A stretch of 64,000 nucleotides of DNA from NCBI RefSeq assembly GCF_947498005.1, contig NZ_CANMIW010000007.1:182084-246083 (forward strand), written 5' to 3'. The DNA is from an uncultured Winogradskyella sp. (GTDB lineage Bacteria > Bacteroidota > Bacteroidia > Flavobacteriales > Flavobacteriaceae). Of the stretch, positions 1 through 9,753 are shown piece after piece. The notes under the pieces were generated by a model. The model was not told the DNA's origin. It did no database searches and worked only from the letters and a program-made list of their open reading frames with translations. Numbering within the stretch: position 1 is the first letter of the stretch; every line of letters starts with the position of its first letter. A program made the translations under genes and the position numbers.

Positions 1-246
1 AATACGTTAATGCAACAATTAGATAATGGTGGTTATTCAGATGGAGATTTTATATTAACATCAAGTTTAGTAACAGGAGGTGCATTTTCATTAGATGGTG
101 TTCATCCAACAGCTCGAGGTTACGCATTATTGGCAAATGAATTTATGAAAGCTATAGATGCTACGTATGGTTCTAACTTTGAAGCTTCGGGTAGCTTATT
201 AGATATTGGTAATTACCCAACAAATTACCCGCCAACTTTACAGTAA
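1..246 (+). CDS. GDSL/SGNH-family hydrolase, C-terminal fragment
   Basis: The reading frame is open from the first base, so only the last 81 residues of a longer protein are present; the ATG at position 10 is probably internal. The visible part has DGVHPTARGYALLANEF, matching block V of GDSL/SGNH lipases and esterases, where Asp and His of DxxH belong to the catalytic triad. The nucleophile block lies outside the window. The family hydrolyses esters or acyl groups; the substrate cannot be told. A hairpin terminator follows, so the gene is transcriptionally separate from atpD. The family call is fairly safe; a specific function is not possible. Confidence 0.75.
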   Translation, partial: NTLMQQLDNGGYSDGDFILTSSLVTGGAFSLDGVHPTARGYALLANEFMKAIDATYGSNFEASGSLLDIGNYPTNYPPTLQ

Positions 247-267
247 AATCAGATTAAATACAATTAT

Positions 268-296
268 AAAAACGCTCTCAAATTGGGAGCGTTTTC
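268..296 (+). terminator. Rho-independent terminator after the GDSL gene
   Basis: AAAACGCTC and GAGCGTTTT form an inverted repeat around a short AT-rich loop. One G-U wobble extends the stem, and a T-run follows. It separates the hydrolase from the atpD promoter. Confidence 0.8.
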
Positions 297-345
297 TATG
301 CTTAAAAAAGCCGAAATTTTGATATGTTTTTTAAATTAAAACTCC

Positions 346-353
346 TATCTTTG
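346..353 (+). promoter_or_regulatory. Bacteroidota -7 box upstream of atpD
   Basis: TATCTTTG fits the TAnnTTTG consensus recognised by the Bacteroidota primary sigma factor. It lies about 85 bp before the atpD start. No perfect TTTG -33 box stands at 19 bp spacing, so the upstream half is weak. Confidence 0.55.
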
Positions 354-435
354 CAGCGCGAAAAACGCATGCACTCAACTTGATTAGGTAAGCTAATTTT
401 TCGCATTTAAACTATTGCAAAACAAAAACATATAA

Positions 436-1947
<1,512 letters not shown>

Positions 1948-1984
1948 ATCAGTTAGTAGTATTCAGTATTCAGCCCAAAGTGTG

Positions 1985-2011
1985 ACTGCAAACTGCAAAC
2001 TGCGACTGCAA
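1985..2011. repeat. ACTGCAA short tandem repeat in the atpD-atpC gap
   Basis: Four copies of ACTGCAA or ACTGCG sit back to back between atpD and atpC, preceded by a similar run of short CAGTATTCAG-like words. It carries no hairpin or T-run and appears to be a low-complexity expansion inside the operon. Confidence 0.6.
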
Positions 2012-2023
2012 ACTTAAAAGATT

Positions 2024-2299
2024 ATGTATTTAGAAATTGTATCACCAGAAGCAACATTATTTAGCGGAGAAGTTACTTCAGTAACGGTTCCTGGTGTAAA
2101 TGGTGAGTTTGAAATGTTAACCAACCACGCTCCTATTGTCTCTATTCTTAAAGAAGGACATGTAAAAGTTGCTGGTTCAGTTACTCTTGAAAAAGAGGTT
2201 GAAGAAAAGTTCACTAAATCTGATAAAGGTGTTTGGTTAGCTATCAATTCTGGAACATTAGAAATGAAAGATAATAAGCTAATTATTTTAGCCGATTAA
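2024..2299 (+). CDS. atpC: F1Fo ATP synthase subunit epsilon
   Basis: Epsilon subunit of the central stalk; it couples rotation and can inhibit ATP hydrolysis. The 91 residues cover the N-terminal beta-sandwich domain (LEIVSPEATLFSGEV, VPGVNGEFEMLTNHAPIVS). They stop before the usual C-terminal helical hairpin, so this is the short form common in Bacteroidota. It follows atpD in the same direction and is closed by a strong terminator. Confidence 0.95.
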   Translation: MYLEIVSPEATLFSGEVTSVTVPGVNGEFEMLTNHAPIVSILKEGHVKVAGSVTLEKEVEEKFTKSDKGVWLAINSGTLEMKDNKLIILAD

Positions 2300-2319
2300 T
2301 CTCTTCATTATATAAATTA

Positions 2320-2353
2320 AAAAAGCGCGAAATATTAATTTCGCGCTTTTTTT
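2320..2353 (+). terminator. Terminator of the atpD-atpC operon
   Basis: GCGCGAAAT and ATTTCGCGC pair around a five-base loop, followed by a run of seven Ts and preceded by As. It is a strong rho-independent terminator. Confidence 0.9.
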
Positions 2354-2391
2354 ATGTCTAATCTTTTTCGACGACAGTTAATCTGTTGAAA

Positions 2392-3159
2392 TTACATCTG
2401 CTTCACAGCCTCCAACTCAACTTTCAATTCTTGAAACAACATCATAATACTACTCAATTTCAATTCCTTTTCATCATATTCTTGAGTGTTAATACAACAA
2501 GTAAATTCCCAAACCTCTAAAATAGTTTCACGCTTAACCAAATACGGTTGATACGTTTTATTATCTGAACTTAATAATAAACTCGTTATATCTCCTTCCG
2601 GAATATAAACCCTTTTATAAACCAAACCATCATCCTTAGTTAATATAATATACGTGCGTCCATTTTTAATATCAGCAATGTCTTCCAAAAATTTTGCAAC
2701 TATAAAAGCACCATCTTTTACTGGCAACATAGAATCGCCTTTAATAGGAAATGCCCTGTGCGTACCTGTGGGCAAAAACGGCAATTTAATTTTTTGAAGT
2801 TGCTCTATATATTCTGGGTCATCATAACCAGATAAATATCCTGCAGAGGTCTTTGCTGGTATAATTTCAATGAGATCTTCATTGTTTTCACTAACCGTTA
2901 CCGGAAACAACACACGCTTATTTCCTACTTCTATAAACGAGGTGTCCTTTGCCTTACGTAAATCGTTTTTTACTAAAATATCAATAGGAATATCAAAGAA
3001 GTTAGACAAGTCTATTAAACGGTCTATTGGTGGCTCAGAACGCCCTTCTTCATAAGAACCCACAACTGAGCGTGTCCAGTTGAGTTCGTCTGCAAAACGC
3101 TCTTGAGACAGCTTTCTAAGCGCGCGTAAATGTTTTATGTTGGCCTGAATAGGTTTCAT
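2392..3159 (-). CDS. XRE-type repressor with S24 (LexA-like) domain
   Basis: Predicted DNA-damage-responsive repressor. After start adjustment to MKPIQ it has 255 residues. The N-terminal Cro/CI helix-turn-helix (about residues 6-62, LSQERFADELNWTRSVVGSYEEGR) is followed by a C-terminal S24/LexA-like fold with GDSMLPVKDGAFIVAK, which holds the Ser of the Ser-Lys dyad. A start 42 bp upstream is possible, but MKPIQ fits the HTH family better. It is divergent from the DnaE/DinB genes, with two dyads between them, so it probably represses them and itself. Whether it self-cleaves like LexA or is a non-cleaving CI-type regulator cannot be decided by eye. Confidence 0.85.
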   Translation of the reverse strand: MKPIQANIKHLRALRKLSQERFADELNWTRSVVGSYEEGRSEPPIDRLIDLSNFFDIPIDILVKNDLRKAKDTSFIEVGNKRVLFPVTVSENNEDLIEIIPAKTSAGYLSGYDDPEYIEQLQKIKLPFLPTGTHRAFPIKGDSMLPVKDGAFIVAKFLEDIADIKNGRTYIILTKDDGLVYKRVYIPEGDITSLLLSSDNKTYQPYLVKRETILEVWEFTCCINTQEYDEKELKLSSIMMLFQELKVELEAVKQM

Positions 3160-3186
3160 TACAATTTGAGATTTATTTAATATTAC

Positions 3187-3220
3187 TACAAATGTAAGCA
3201 ATAAAAACTACACATAGTAG
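3187..3220. promoter_or_regulatory. Putative operator dyads between the S24 repressor and dnaE
   Basis: TACAAATGTA (3187-3196) is a TACA-N2-TGTA palindrome, and CTAC-N5-GTAG (3208-3220) is a second dyad. Both lie just upstream of the repressor start and in the divergent intergenic region. They are candidates for the repressor's binding sites; this is inference from position and symmetry only. Confidence 0.45.
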
Positions 3221-3372
3221 CTAATTTTACAATCTGCTAATAGAAATAATCAAGGGTAGAACGCAAATATTTTTAGCAATCCATTGATATCTCTTTATCA
3301 GTTCGTTAAAATTTAGTCTTTGTTCTTATCTCTAAAAGCAAAGCGGTCTTTTATCAAAAAAACAGCGTTTTT

Positions 3373-6300
3373 ATGTATTTAAATTGTCACACCTATTTTA
3401 GTCTTCGTTATGGCACCATAAAGCCAGAGCAACTACTCGCTATTGCTTCAGAAAATGGCGTACAAACCCTTGCATTAACTGATATCAACAGCACATCGGC
3501 ATGCCTAGATGTGATGCGTTTATCTAAGAAATATAAAATCAAATCCGTCCTTGGTGTCGATTTTAGAAACCGCGCCAAACAACAATTTATTCTTATTGCT
3601 AAAAATAATAATGGCTTTCACAATATCAATAATTACCTTTCAAAGTTTCTTCATAATTCAGACGTACAAATTCCTGAACGACCAGATGAAGCGATACCAG
3701 ATAGTTTCGTGATTTATCCGTATCAATCCGGAAAAGATTTCGAATTAAAACCCAATGAATTTTTAGGCATCACACCTCAAAACCTTAATCGCCTTAAATT
3801 TTCAAAATGGAATCAATTCAAACACAAACTCGTGGTTTTAAAAACAGTATCCTTTCAAAATAAAAAAGGATTCAACACACATCGTTTATTACGCGCTATT
3901 AATAATAATACCTTATTAAGCAAACTTCCAAAGTCTGAAGAAGGGAGCATAAACGACATGATGTTACCTTATAACGAACTCTGCGAAACCTATGCCGAAT
4001 TCCCAAAACTCATTAGTAATACCGAACAACTTTTACAACGCTGTAAGACAGATTTTAATTTTGAAAACGTAACCCCTAAAAACCAAAAATGCCTGACAGA
4101 CAATAAAACGTCAGATTATCAACTGTTGAGACAATTAACCTACGATGGCATTCCGTATCGCTACGGAACTGATGTAGGGCAAAAGGTGTATGACCGTATT
4201 GAAAAAGAACTTAATATTATAAAACAACAAAACTTTGTGTCCTATTTTCTTATCAATTGGAAAATTTTAGAATACGCACGCAGCAAAGATTATTACTATG
4301 TTGGTCGTGGTAGTGGTGCCAATAGTATTATTGCGTATTTGTTGCGGATTACCGATGTAGATCCCATTGAGCTCGACTTATATTTTGAGCGTTTTATTAA
4401 TTTATTCAGACAAAATCCACCAGATTTCGACCTCGATTTTTCTTGGCGCGATAGAGATGATATTACCAATTACATTTTCAAAACCTTTAAACACACAGCG
4501 CTTATTGCGGTTTACAATACGTTTAAATTTAAGGCTTCGGTGCGTGAATTAGGAAAAGTTTTTGGCTTACCAAAAGCCGAAATGGACAAATTAACCCGAA
4601 GAAAATACAATCTTAATCAACTCGATACACTCTCACAATTGGTTATTAAATATGCGGAATACATTCAAGGCTTTCCTAATTATTTAGGGATTCATGCTGG
4701 TGGCATTTTAATTTCTGAAGAACCCATTCATACGTATTGTGCCACATTTATGCCACCAAAAGGGTTTGCAACAACACAATTTGATATGGTGGTTGCCGAA
4801 GATATTGGCTTGTACAAATTCGATATTCTGAGTCAACGTGGTCTAGGAAAAATAAAGGAAGCAGTAGAAATTATTGACGCCAATTACACAGAACAACCTC
4901 CAATTGATATCCATGATATAAAAGGGTTTAAAAAAGATGAACGCATAAAAGATTTACTACGACATGCCAAAGCCATTGGTTGCTTTTATGTAGAATCGCC
5001 AGCCATGCGTATGCTCTTAAAAAAGTTGCAAGTGGATAATTATCTAGGTTTAGTCGCGGCAAGTTCTATCATTAGACCTGGTGTTGCCAAAAGCGGTATG
5101 ATGAGGCAATACATTTTACGCTATCGTTATCCCGAAAAACGAAAAGAAGCACATCCTGTGTTGCAAAAAATTATGCCAGAAACTTATGGCATTATGGTGT
5201 ATCAAGAAGATGTGATAAAAGTTGCGCACCTTTTTGGTGGTTTAGATTTGGGCGAATCGGATATGTTGCGTCGTGGTATGTCTGGAAAATTCCGTTCGCG
5301 AAATGAGTTTTTAAAAGTGAAACAAAAATTCTTCGATAATTGTATAAACGACGGTAAACCTGAAGCTTTAGTCGCTGATGTTTGGCGACAAATTGAAAGT
5401 TTTGCTGGCTATGCGTTTGCCAAAGGACATTCCGCATCTTATGCCGTAGAAAGTTATCAAAGTCTGTTTTTAAAAGCCTATTATCCGTTGGAATATATGA
5501 CAGCCACCATCAATAATTTTGGTGGATTTTATAGCACAGAACTCTACGTACACGAAGCCAGAATGCACAATGCCACTATTGAAGCACCATGTATAAATCG
5601 TTCGTTTACGCAAGCCCTTATAAAAGGCACAACCATTTACTTGGGTTTTATGTTTTTGCAATCTCTAGAATCTAAAACCATCAATCGCATACTTAATGAA
5701 CGTGAAAAAAATGGGGTTTTTCAATCGTTAGATGACTTTATAGAACGTGTCCCCATTTCTATTGAGCAGATGTCTATTTTAATAAAAATAAATGCTTTTC
5801 GGTTTACAAATATTAATAAACGTGAATTGCTTTGGGAAGCGCATTTAAAAATTAGTAAAACCGTCATTCAAGACGAGGTCGTTACACTATTTAAAACCCA
5901 ACGGATTAACTATAACACACCAGAATTGCCAAGTACAGAATTAGAAAATGCTTTCGACTCTATCGAATTACTCGGTTTTTCACTTTGTAATCCTTTCTTT
6001 CTACTAGAAAAACCTTCGATTAGTAACTTAAGAGCAAAACACCTTATAAAGCTAGAAAATAAGCTAGTTATTATTGAAGGCTATTTAATAACCACAAAAA
6101 ACACCAAAACAGCCAATGGAAAAATAATGCATTTTGGAACCTTTCTGGATCGCGATGGCGATTTTTTAGACACCGTTCACTTTCCTCCTATTGCTGCCAA
6201 ATACCCTTTTAGAGGGAAAGGCATTTATAGCATTATAGGAAAAGTGATGGTAGAGTTTGATTGTGTCACGATTGAAGTTTCAAAAATGGAACGCTTAGCC

Positions 6301-6393
6301 ATTATTGAAGATCCGCGTTATGCGGTAAAATCTTTAAATCCTACGTTTCAGAATAAACGCAGTTTTATCGATTTGAGAAGGGCTATCAGTTAA
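3373..6393 (+). CDS. Short DnaE-type DNA polymerase III alpha subunit, likely translesion
   Basis: A C-family DNA polymerase of 1006 residues, shorter than replicative DnaE proteins (about 1150 or more). The catalytic aspartates are visible in PPDFDLDF (residues 349-356), with GRGSGANS just before. The finger domain, the helix-hairpin-helix region and a C-terminal OB fold are all present. The N-terminal PHP domain is eroded: NCHTYFSLRYG has one His where HxH is usual, and ALTDINST lacks the His of the TDH motif, so it is probably inactive as a nuclease. Its place between a LexA-like repressor and a Y-family polymerase points to an inducible error-prone polymerase analogous to DnaE2/ImuC. It is unlikely to be the main replicative DnaE. 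Confidence 0.88.
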   Translation: MYLNCHTYFSLRYGTIKPEQLLAIASENGVQTLALTDINSTSACLDVMRLSKKYKIKSVLGVDFRNRAKQQFILIAKNNNGFHNINNYLSKFLHNSDVQIPERPDEAIPDSFVIYPYQSGKDFELKPNEFLGITPQNLNRLKFSKWNQFKHKLVVLKTVSFQNKKGFNTHRLLRAINNNTLLSKLPKSEEGSINDMMLPYNELCETYAEFPKLISNTEQLLQRCKTDFNFENVTPKNQKCLTDNKTSDYQLLRQLTYDGIPYRYGTDVGQKVYDRIEKELNIIKQQNFVSYFLINWKILEYARSKDYYYVGRGSGANSIIAYLLRITDVDPIELDLYFERFINLFRQNPPDFDLDFSWRDRDDITNYIFKTFKHTALIAVYNTFKFKASVRELGKVFGLPKAEMDKLTRRKYNLNQLDTLSQLVIKYAEYIQGFPNYLGIHAGGILISEEPIHTYCATFMPPKGFATTQFDMVVAEDIGLYKFDILSQRGLGKIKEAVEIIDANYTEQPPIDIHDIKGFKKDERIKDLLRHAKAIGCFYVESPAMRMLLKKLQVDNYLGLVAASSIIRPGVAKSGMMRQYILRYRYPEKRKEAHPVLQKIMPETYGIMVYQEDVIKVAHLFGGLDLGESDMLRRGMSGKFRSRNEFLKVKQKFFDNCINDGKPEALVADVWRQIESFAGYAFAKGHSASYAVESYQSLFLKAYYPLEYMTATINNFGGFYSTELYVHEARMHNATIEAPCINRSFTQALIKGTTIYLGFMFLQSLESKTINRILNEREKNGVFQSLDDFIERVPISIEQMSILIKINAFRFTNINKRELLWEAHLKISKTVIQDEVVTLFKTQRINYNTPELPSTELENAFDSIELLGFSLCNPFFLLEKPSISNLRAKHLIKLENKLVIIEGYLITTKNTKTANGKIMHFGTFLDRDGDFLDTVHFPPIAAKYPFRGKGIYSIIGKVMVEFDCVTIEVSKMERLAIIEDPRYAVKSLNPTFQNKRSFIDLRRAIS

Positions 6394-6414
6394 AGAATTT
6401 TAAAAACAGTATTT

Positions 6415-6540
6415 CGTCACTTCGAGTGAATTTGTGAGGCACGAGCAAATTTGTATCGAAAAGCTTTCATTAATCATAAGGTTCTCGATACAACCATTTT
6501 TTTTCAGCTTTAGCTACAAAAATGGCCACTCGAACTGACG
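6415..6540. repeat. Compound palindromic repeat between dnaE and dinB
   Basis: The outer arms CGTCACTTCGAGTG and CACTCGAACTGACG are complementary except for one base. Nested inside are TTGTATCGA with TCGATACAA and CCATTTTT with AAAAATGG. The 126-bp element fills most of the gap between the two polymerase genes and looks like a dispersed intergenic element rather than a simple terminator. Confidence 0.75.
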
Positions 6541-6560
6541 GAAATTTCCCAAATTAAAAA

Positions 6561-7778
6561 ATGAACAAAAACCGCAGCATCGTACATATGGATTTAGACA
6601 CCTTTTTTGTGTCGTGCGAAAGGCATATGGATAGTAGCCTTAACGGCAAACCTATACTTATTGGTGGCACAAGCGACAGAGGTGTTGTGGCTTCTTGTAG
6701 CTATGAAGCCCGAACTTTTGGTATTCATTCTGCCATGCCCATGCGTATGGCAAAACAATTGTGTCCAGAAGCTATTGTGCTTAGAGGAAACTCTGGTGTT
6801 TACACTAAATTTTCTAATGCCGTTACAGATGTGATTAAGGAAAGTGTACCGCTTTACGAAAAAACATCCATCGATGAATTTTACATAGACCTTACCGGAA
6901 TGGATAAGTTTTTCGGCTGCCATAAACTGGCTTCAGAACTCCGCCAAAAAATCATTAAAGAAACTGGCTTACCGATTTCTTTTGGCTTATCGCTTAATAA
7001 AACGGTGTCTAAAATTGCCACAGGCGAAGCCAAACCTAATAATGAAATACGTATTCTGTCTGGTACCGAAAAACCATTTTTAGCACCACTTTCGGTTAAA
7101 AAAATTCCTATGGTTGGTAATGTCACTTATAAAGCTTTGTGCGATTTGGGTGTCAAACGCATTCAAACCATACAAGATATGCCTATGGAACTCATGCATA
7201 AAGTATTGGGCAAAAACGGACTTGTCATCTGGAAAAAGGCCAATGGTATAGACAATTCGCCAGTGGTGCAATACCACGAGCGTAAATCCATTTCTACAGA
7301 ACGTACGTTTAATCAAGATACTACAGATGTGGCGAAGCTGAAAGGGATGGTAATTGCTATGGCAGAAAATTTAGCGTATCAATTACGACGAGGCAATAAA
7401 TTAACAGCTTGTGTGATGTTTAAGATTCGATATTCAGATTTTCAGACGTACACGCAACAGCAAAGGATTCCTTATAATGCTATGGACCACACTATTATTC
7501 CTGTGGTGTTAGATTTATTCAAAAAACTATACCATCGTCGACTTTTGGTACGACTGATTGGTGTAAAATTTAGCCATTTGGTAGAAGGTGGACATCAAGT
7601 TAATTTATTTGAAGACAACGAAATGCACCTTAACCTAACCAACGCAATGGACAAAATGCGCGAACGTTATGGCGACAGAGCCGTAATGAGTGCTGCTGGT
7701 ATGGAAGCCAAAACCATTAGTCGTTTTAACCCTTTTAATGGCGAACCACCACCTTTATTGGCAAATCGACGACGTTGA
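6561..7778 (+). CDS. dinB: Y-family DNA polymerase (Pol IV/DinB type)
   Basis: Lesion-bypass DNA polymerase. The 405 residues hold the palm with HMDLDTFF (metal ligands D11 and D13) and SIDEFYID (D105, E106). A helix-hairpin-helix thumb follows around residues 175-205, then a little-finger domain ending near residue 345. The tail QVNLFEDN near residue 350 resembles a beta-clamp-binding peptide (QxxLF). It lies 167 bp downstream of the DnaE-like gene in the same direction, separated by a palindromic element, and probably works with it in damage tolerance. It could equally be labelled UmuC-like; there is no UmuD gene nearby other than the S24 regulator. Confidence 0.9.
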   Translation: MNKNRSIVHMDLDTFFVSCERHMDSSLNGKPILIGGTSDRGVVASCSYEARTFGIHSAMPMRMAKQLCPEAIVLRGNSGVYTKFSNAVTDVIKESVPLYEKTSIDEFYIDLTGMDKFFGCHKLASELRQKIIKETGLPISFGLSLNKTVSKIATGEAKPNNEIRILSGTEKPFLAPLSVKKIPMVGNVTYKALCDLGVKRIQTIQDMPMELMHKVLGKNGLVIWKKANGIDNSPVVQYHERKSISTERTFNQDTTDVAKLKGMVIAMAENLAYQLRRGNKLTACVMFKIRYSDFQTYTQQQRIPYNAMDHTIIPVVLDLFKKLYHRRLLVRLIGVKFSHLVEGGHQVNLFEDNEMHLNLTNAMDKMRERYGDRAVMSAAGMEAKTISRFNPFNGEPPPLLANRRR

Positions 7779-7791
7779 ATTATAATATAAA

Positions 7792-7820
7792 ACCTGACAG
7801 GTTTTTGAAACCTGTCAGGT
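7792..7820. repeat. CCTGACAGG palindromic repeat, copy 1
   Basis: ACCTGACAGGTTT and AAACCTGTCAGGT form a perfect 13-bp stem with a TTG loop just after dinB. The same element recurs at 9754-9786, with half copies at 9121-9133 and near 13758. It could act as a terminator here but is clearly a dispersed repeat. Confidence 0.85.
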
Positions 7821-7837
7821 CTAATAAAAGTCTATGA

Positions 7838-8044
7838 TTAATCTTCTACATACTCTAAAATATCACTAGGCTGACACTCTAAGGCTTTACAAATGGCTTC
7901 TAAAGTTGAAAACCGAATCGCCTTTGCTTTTCCAGATTTTAATATAGATAGATTTGCTGTGGTAATACCAATAATTTCAGCGAGTTCTTTGCTTTTCATG
8001 TCTCGTTTAACGAGCATCATATCTAGATTGACTATTATTGGCAT
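7838..8044 (-). CDS. Small XRE-family HTH regulator (YozG-like)
   Basis: A 68-residue protein made almost entirely of one Cro/CI helix-turn-helix domain (LVKRDMKSKELAEIIGITTANLSILKSGKAKAIRFSTLEAICKALEC, shown here with the key helix-turn at ELAEIIGITTANLSIL). Proteins of this size typically sit next to DUF2975 membrane proteins, as here: two DUF2975 genes precede it in the same direction with 2-bp gaps. It is probably the operon's autoregulator, acting on the TTATCG palindromes upstream of the first gene. Confidence 0.85.
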   Translation of the reverse strand: MPIIVNLDMMLVKRDMKSKELAEIIGITTANLSILKSGKAKAIRFSTLEAICKALECQPSDILEYVED

Positions 8045-8046
8045 GA

Positions 8047-8535
8047 TTATATAGTTAAGTCGTTTTCTTGTTGAAGCTTTTGTCCTTTTAAAAACGATTC
8101 ACTTAAAAACATAAGAAACAAACCTGTGATTATAAATGGTAAGACACTTACATCAACACCTAATTCTATTTCAAAACGATAAACAGAACTAAAAATTTTA
8201 GAAATAGTCTGTAATACAGCACATACTAAAAAGTATATACCTGCTTTTTTAAAATTCTCAATGACCGATTTTGAAAAATAATCTCCATTAGATAAATCAT
8301 TCAATGACATTTTTATAATTCGAATAGATTTAAAATGAAAAAATAATAAAGACACTAACAACAAAATAAGGATAGTAAGTTTATATACACTAGGCAAAGT
8401 TATATTCGTATTATTACCTAAAACCATAAAATTAAACACCCAAAATAGAGGTAATAAAATGGATACTAATAATACTATACCAACAACATAATAATATACC
8501 GTTATTAGCTTTTTTAAAATATTCATTGTTTTCAT
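8047..8535 (-). CDS. DUF2975 family membrane protein, second copy
   Basis: A 162-residue integral membrane protein with about four hydrophobic segments (near residues 12-35, 48-66, 95-113 and 128-146), the usual DUF2975 layout. It ends in QQENDLTI, nearly the same tail as the upstream gene (EENDLTI). The DNA around the two gene ends is also similar, which suggests tandem duplication. It lies between its paralogue and the HTH gene with 2-bp gaps, so translation is probably coupled. The molecular function of DUF2975 is unknown. Confidence 0.75.
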   Translation of the reverse strand: MKTMNILKKLITVYYYVVGIVLLVSILLPLFWVFNFMVLGNNTNITLPSVYKLTILILLLVSLLFFHFKSIRIIKMSLNDLSNGDYFSKSVIENFKKAGIYFLVCAVLQTISKIFSSVYRFEIELGVDVSVLPFIITGLFLMFLSESFLKGQKLQQENDLTI

Positions 8536-8537
8536 AA

Positions 8538-9047
8538 TTATATAGTTAAGTCATTTTCTTCCTTTATAATCTTAGTATCTCTAAGCACTGTACTCACTAG
8601 CATTAAAAATAATCCCATTGCAATTATTAATAAATAGACTAATGTTTTTTCACTTAAACCAAGTATAACTTTCTTTTTAAAAAACATATTGCTCATCTCA
8701 TCAATAACCCACAAAGCTACTGAAGAAAGCACCATAAGTTTTCCCGAAGAGAACATTTCCATTATAAGTTCGGCGTTATGAAAATCATTATTCAATAACA
8801 ATTTTGTTGCCTTTCTTAATTTCCAAAGCGCAGCAACAAAAACAGCATAAATTACAAGCTTAAAAAAGATATAACGATAAAGCATGCCTTCAGTTTTATA
8901 TGTTAATACATCTTCACTGAAAAGCACAAAATTTTGTTCAATACCTAAAAGCGTCGTTGATAAAACAAAAATCCCTAAACCTATACTTGCTAGAATAAGA
9001 ATAATAATGACATTTAGTATTACATAAAGTATTTTCGTGGAACTCAT
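8538..9047 (-). CDS. DUF2975 family membrane protein, first copy
   Basis: A 169-residue protein with four predicted membrane segments, first gene of a three-gene operon with its paralogue and a YozG-like HTH regulator. The C-terminus KIIKEENDLTI resembles that of the downstream copy. The start codon stands immediately beside the TTATCG/CGATAA palindromes, so transcription is likely controlled there. The role is not known; other DUF2975-HTH pairs are presumed to be small membrane-linked regulatory units. Confidence 0.75.
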   Translation of the reverse strand: MSSTKILYVILNVIIILILASIGLGIFVLSTTLLGIEQNFVLFSEDVLTYKTEGMLYRYIFFKLVIYAVFVAALWKLRKATKLLLNNDFHNAELIMEMFSSGKLMVLSSVALWVIDEMSNMFFKKKVILGLSEKTLVYLLIIAMGLFLMLVSTVLRDTKIIKEENDLTI

Positions 9048-9049
9048 AA

Positions 9050-9090
9050 TTATCGTTTTACGATAACAAATATATAAAAATTATCGATAA
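9050..9090. promoter_or_regulatory. Putative HTH operators upstream of the DUF2975 operon
   Basis: TTATCG-N5-CGATAA (9050-9066) and the perfect palindrome TTATCGATAA (9081-9090) share the half-site TTATCG and lie 3 and 34 bp upstream of the first DUF2975 start. A further half TTATC occurs near 9110. The shared half-site in two dyads argues for a dimeric repressor, most simply the HTH protein of the same operon. Confidence 0.6.
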
Positions 9091-9195
9091 ACAATAATAT
9101 TTATCAAAAAAACACTTTTCAAACCTGTCAGGTTAGATAATGAAACAAGTTCAGTGCTAAGTAAACCTACTAGGTCTTTTCATATATTTGAATCT

Positions 9196-9744
9196 ATGAA
9201 ACCTAACACCATAATTTCAGAAAGTCCGCGACCAATTTGGCAAATTCCCATAGCTGCATTATTCTTTTCTATAGCCACACTAATCATACTTTTTGCATTA
9301 TACAACATAGAATTTAATGAGAAGGGATTTATAAAATTTATATATGGCATTGAACCAAGTATTTATTTAGTATCCATTGGCATTGCATTTACCTTAACAA
9401 AAAGCATTCATATAGATATTAAAAATTCAAGATTTAGACCTACTTATAATATAGGTCCTATAAAATTTGGGTCTTGGCAAACCATTAAAAACTATCAATA
9501 TGTTTCGGTTTTTCATCAACCAACAATTGGTGGCGATTATATTTTTGAAGTCAACCTTTGGTACGATACCAATAAACATTTTGAACTCTACGAAGAACAC
9601 GATTACCAAGAAGCCTTTCTCATCGGTTTTGACCTTTCAGAACAATTAAACATTGATTTATTAGATGCCACAGAACCCAATAATTTTAAATGGGTTGATA
9701 AAGAGGCTTGGAAAATTAAAATGAATTCTGGAACAACTGAATAA
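9196..9744 (+). CDS. Membrane protein paralogous to the one at 17972-18445
   Basis: I do not recognise a named family. Starting at MKPNT the protein has 182 residues, with two hydrophobic helices (about residues 17-38 and 55-73) and a C-terminal soluble part. That part has a WQTIKNYQYVSVF segment and ends near NIDLLDATE. The same pattern (WQPLPEIDYVSVF, IDVLDAT) occurs in the protein at 17972, so the two are paralogues, perhaps with a PH-like fold after two helices. A GTG start 42 bp upstream is possible. A TATATTTG box (9183-9190) ends only 5 bp before the ATG, which would give an almost leaderless mRNA. Confidence 0.7.
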   Translation: MKPNTIISESPRPIWQIPIAALFFSIATLIILFALYNIEFNEKGFIKFIYGIEPSIYLVSIGIAFTLTKSIHIDIKNSRFRPTYNIGPIKFGSWQTIKNYQYVSVFHQPTIGGDYIFEVNLWYDTNKHFELYEEHDYQEAFLIGFDLSEQLNIDLLDATEPNNFKWVDKEAWKIKMNSGTTE

Positions 9745-9753
9745 CCTGAACAT

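Noticed and set aside
3373..6393. Main replicative DNA polymerase III alpha subunit
   Set aside because: It is too short, has an eroded PHP motif, and is grouped with a LexA-like repressor and DinB; the replicative copy is expected elsewhere.
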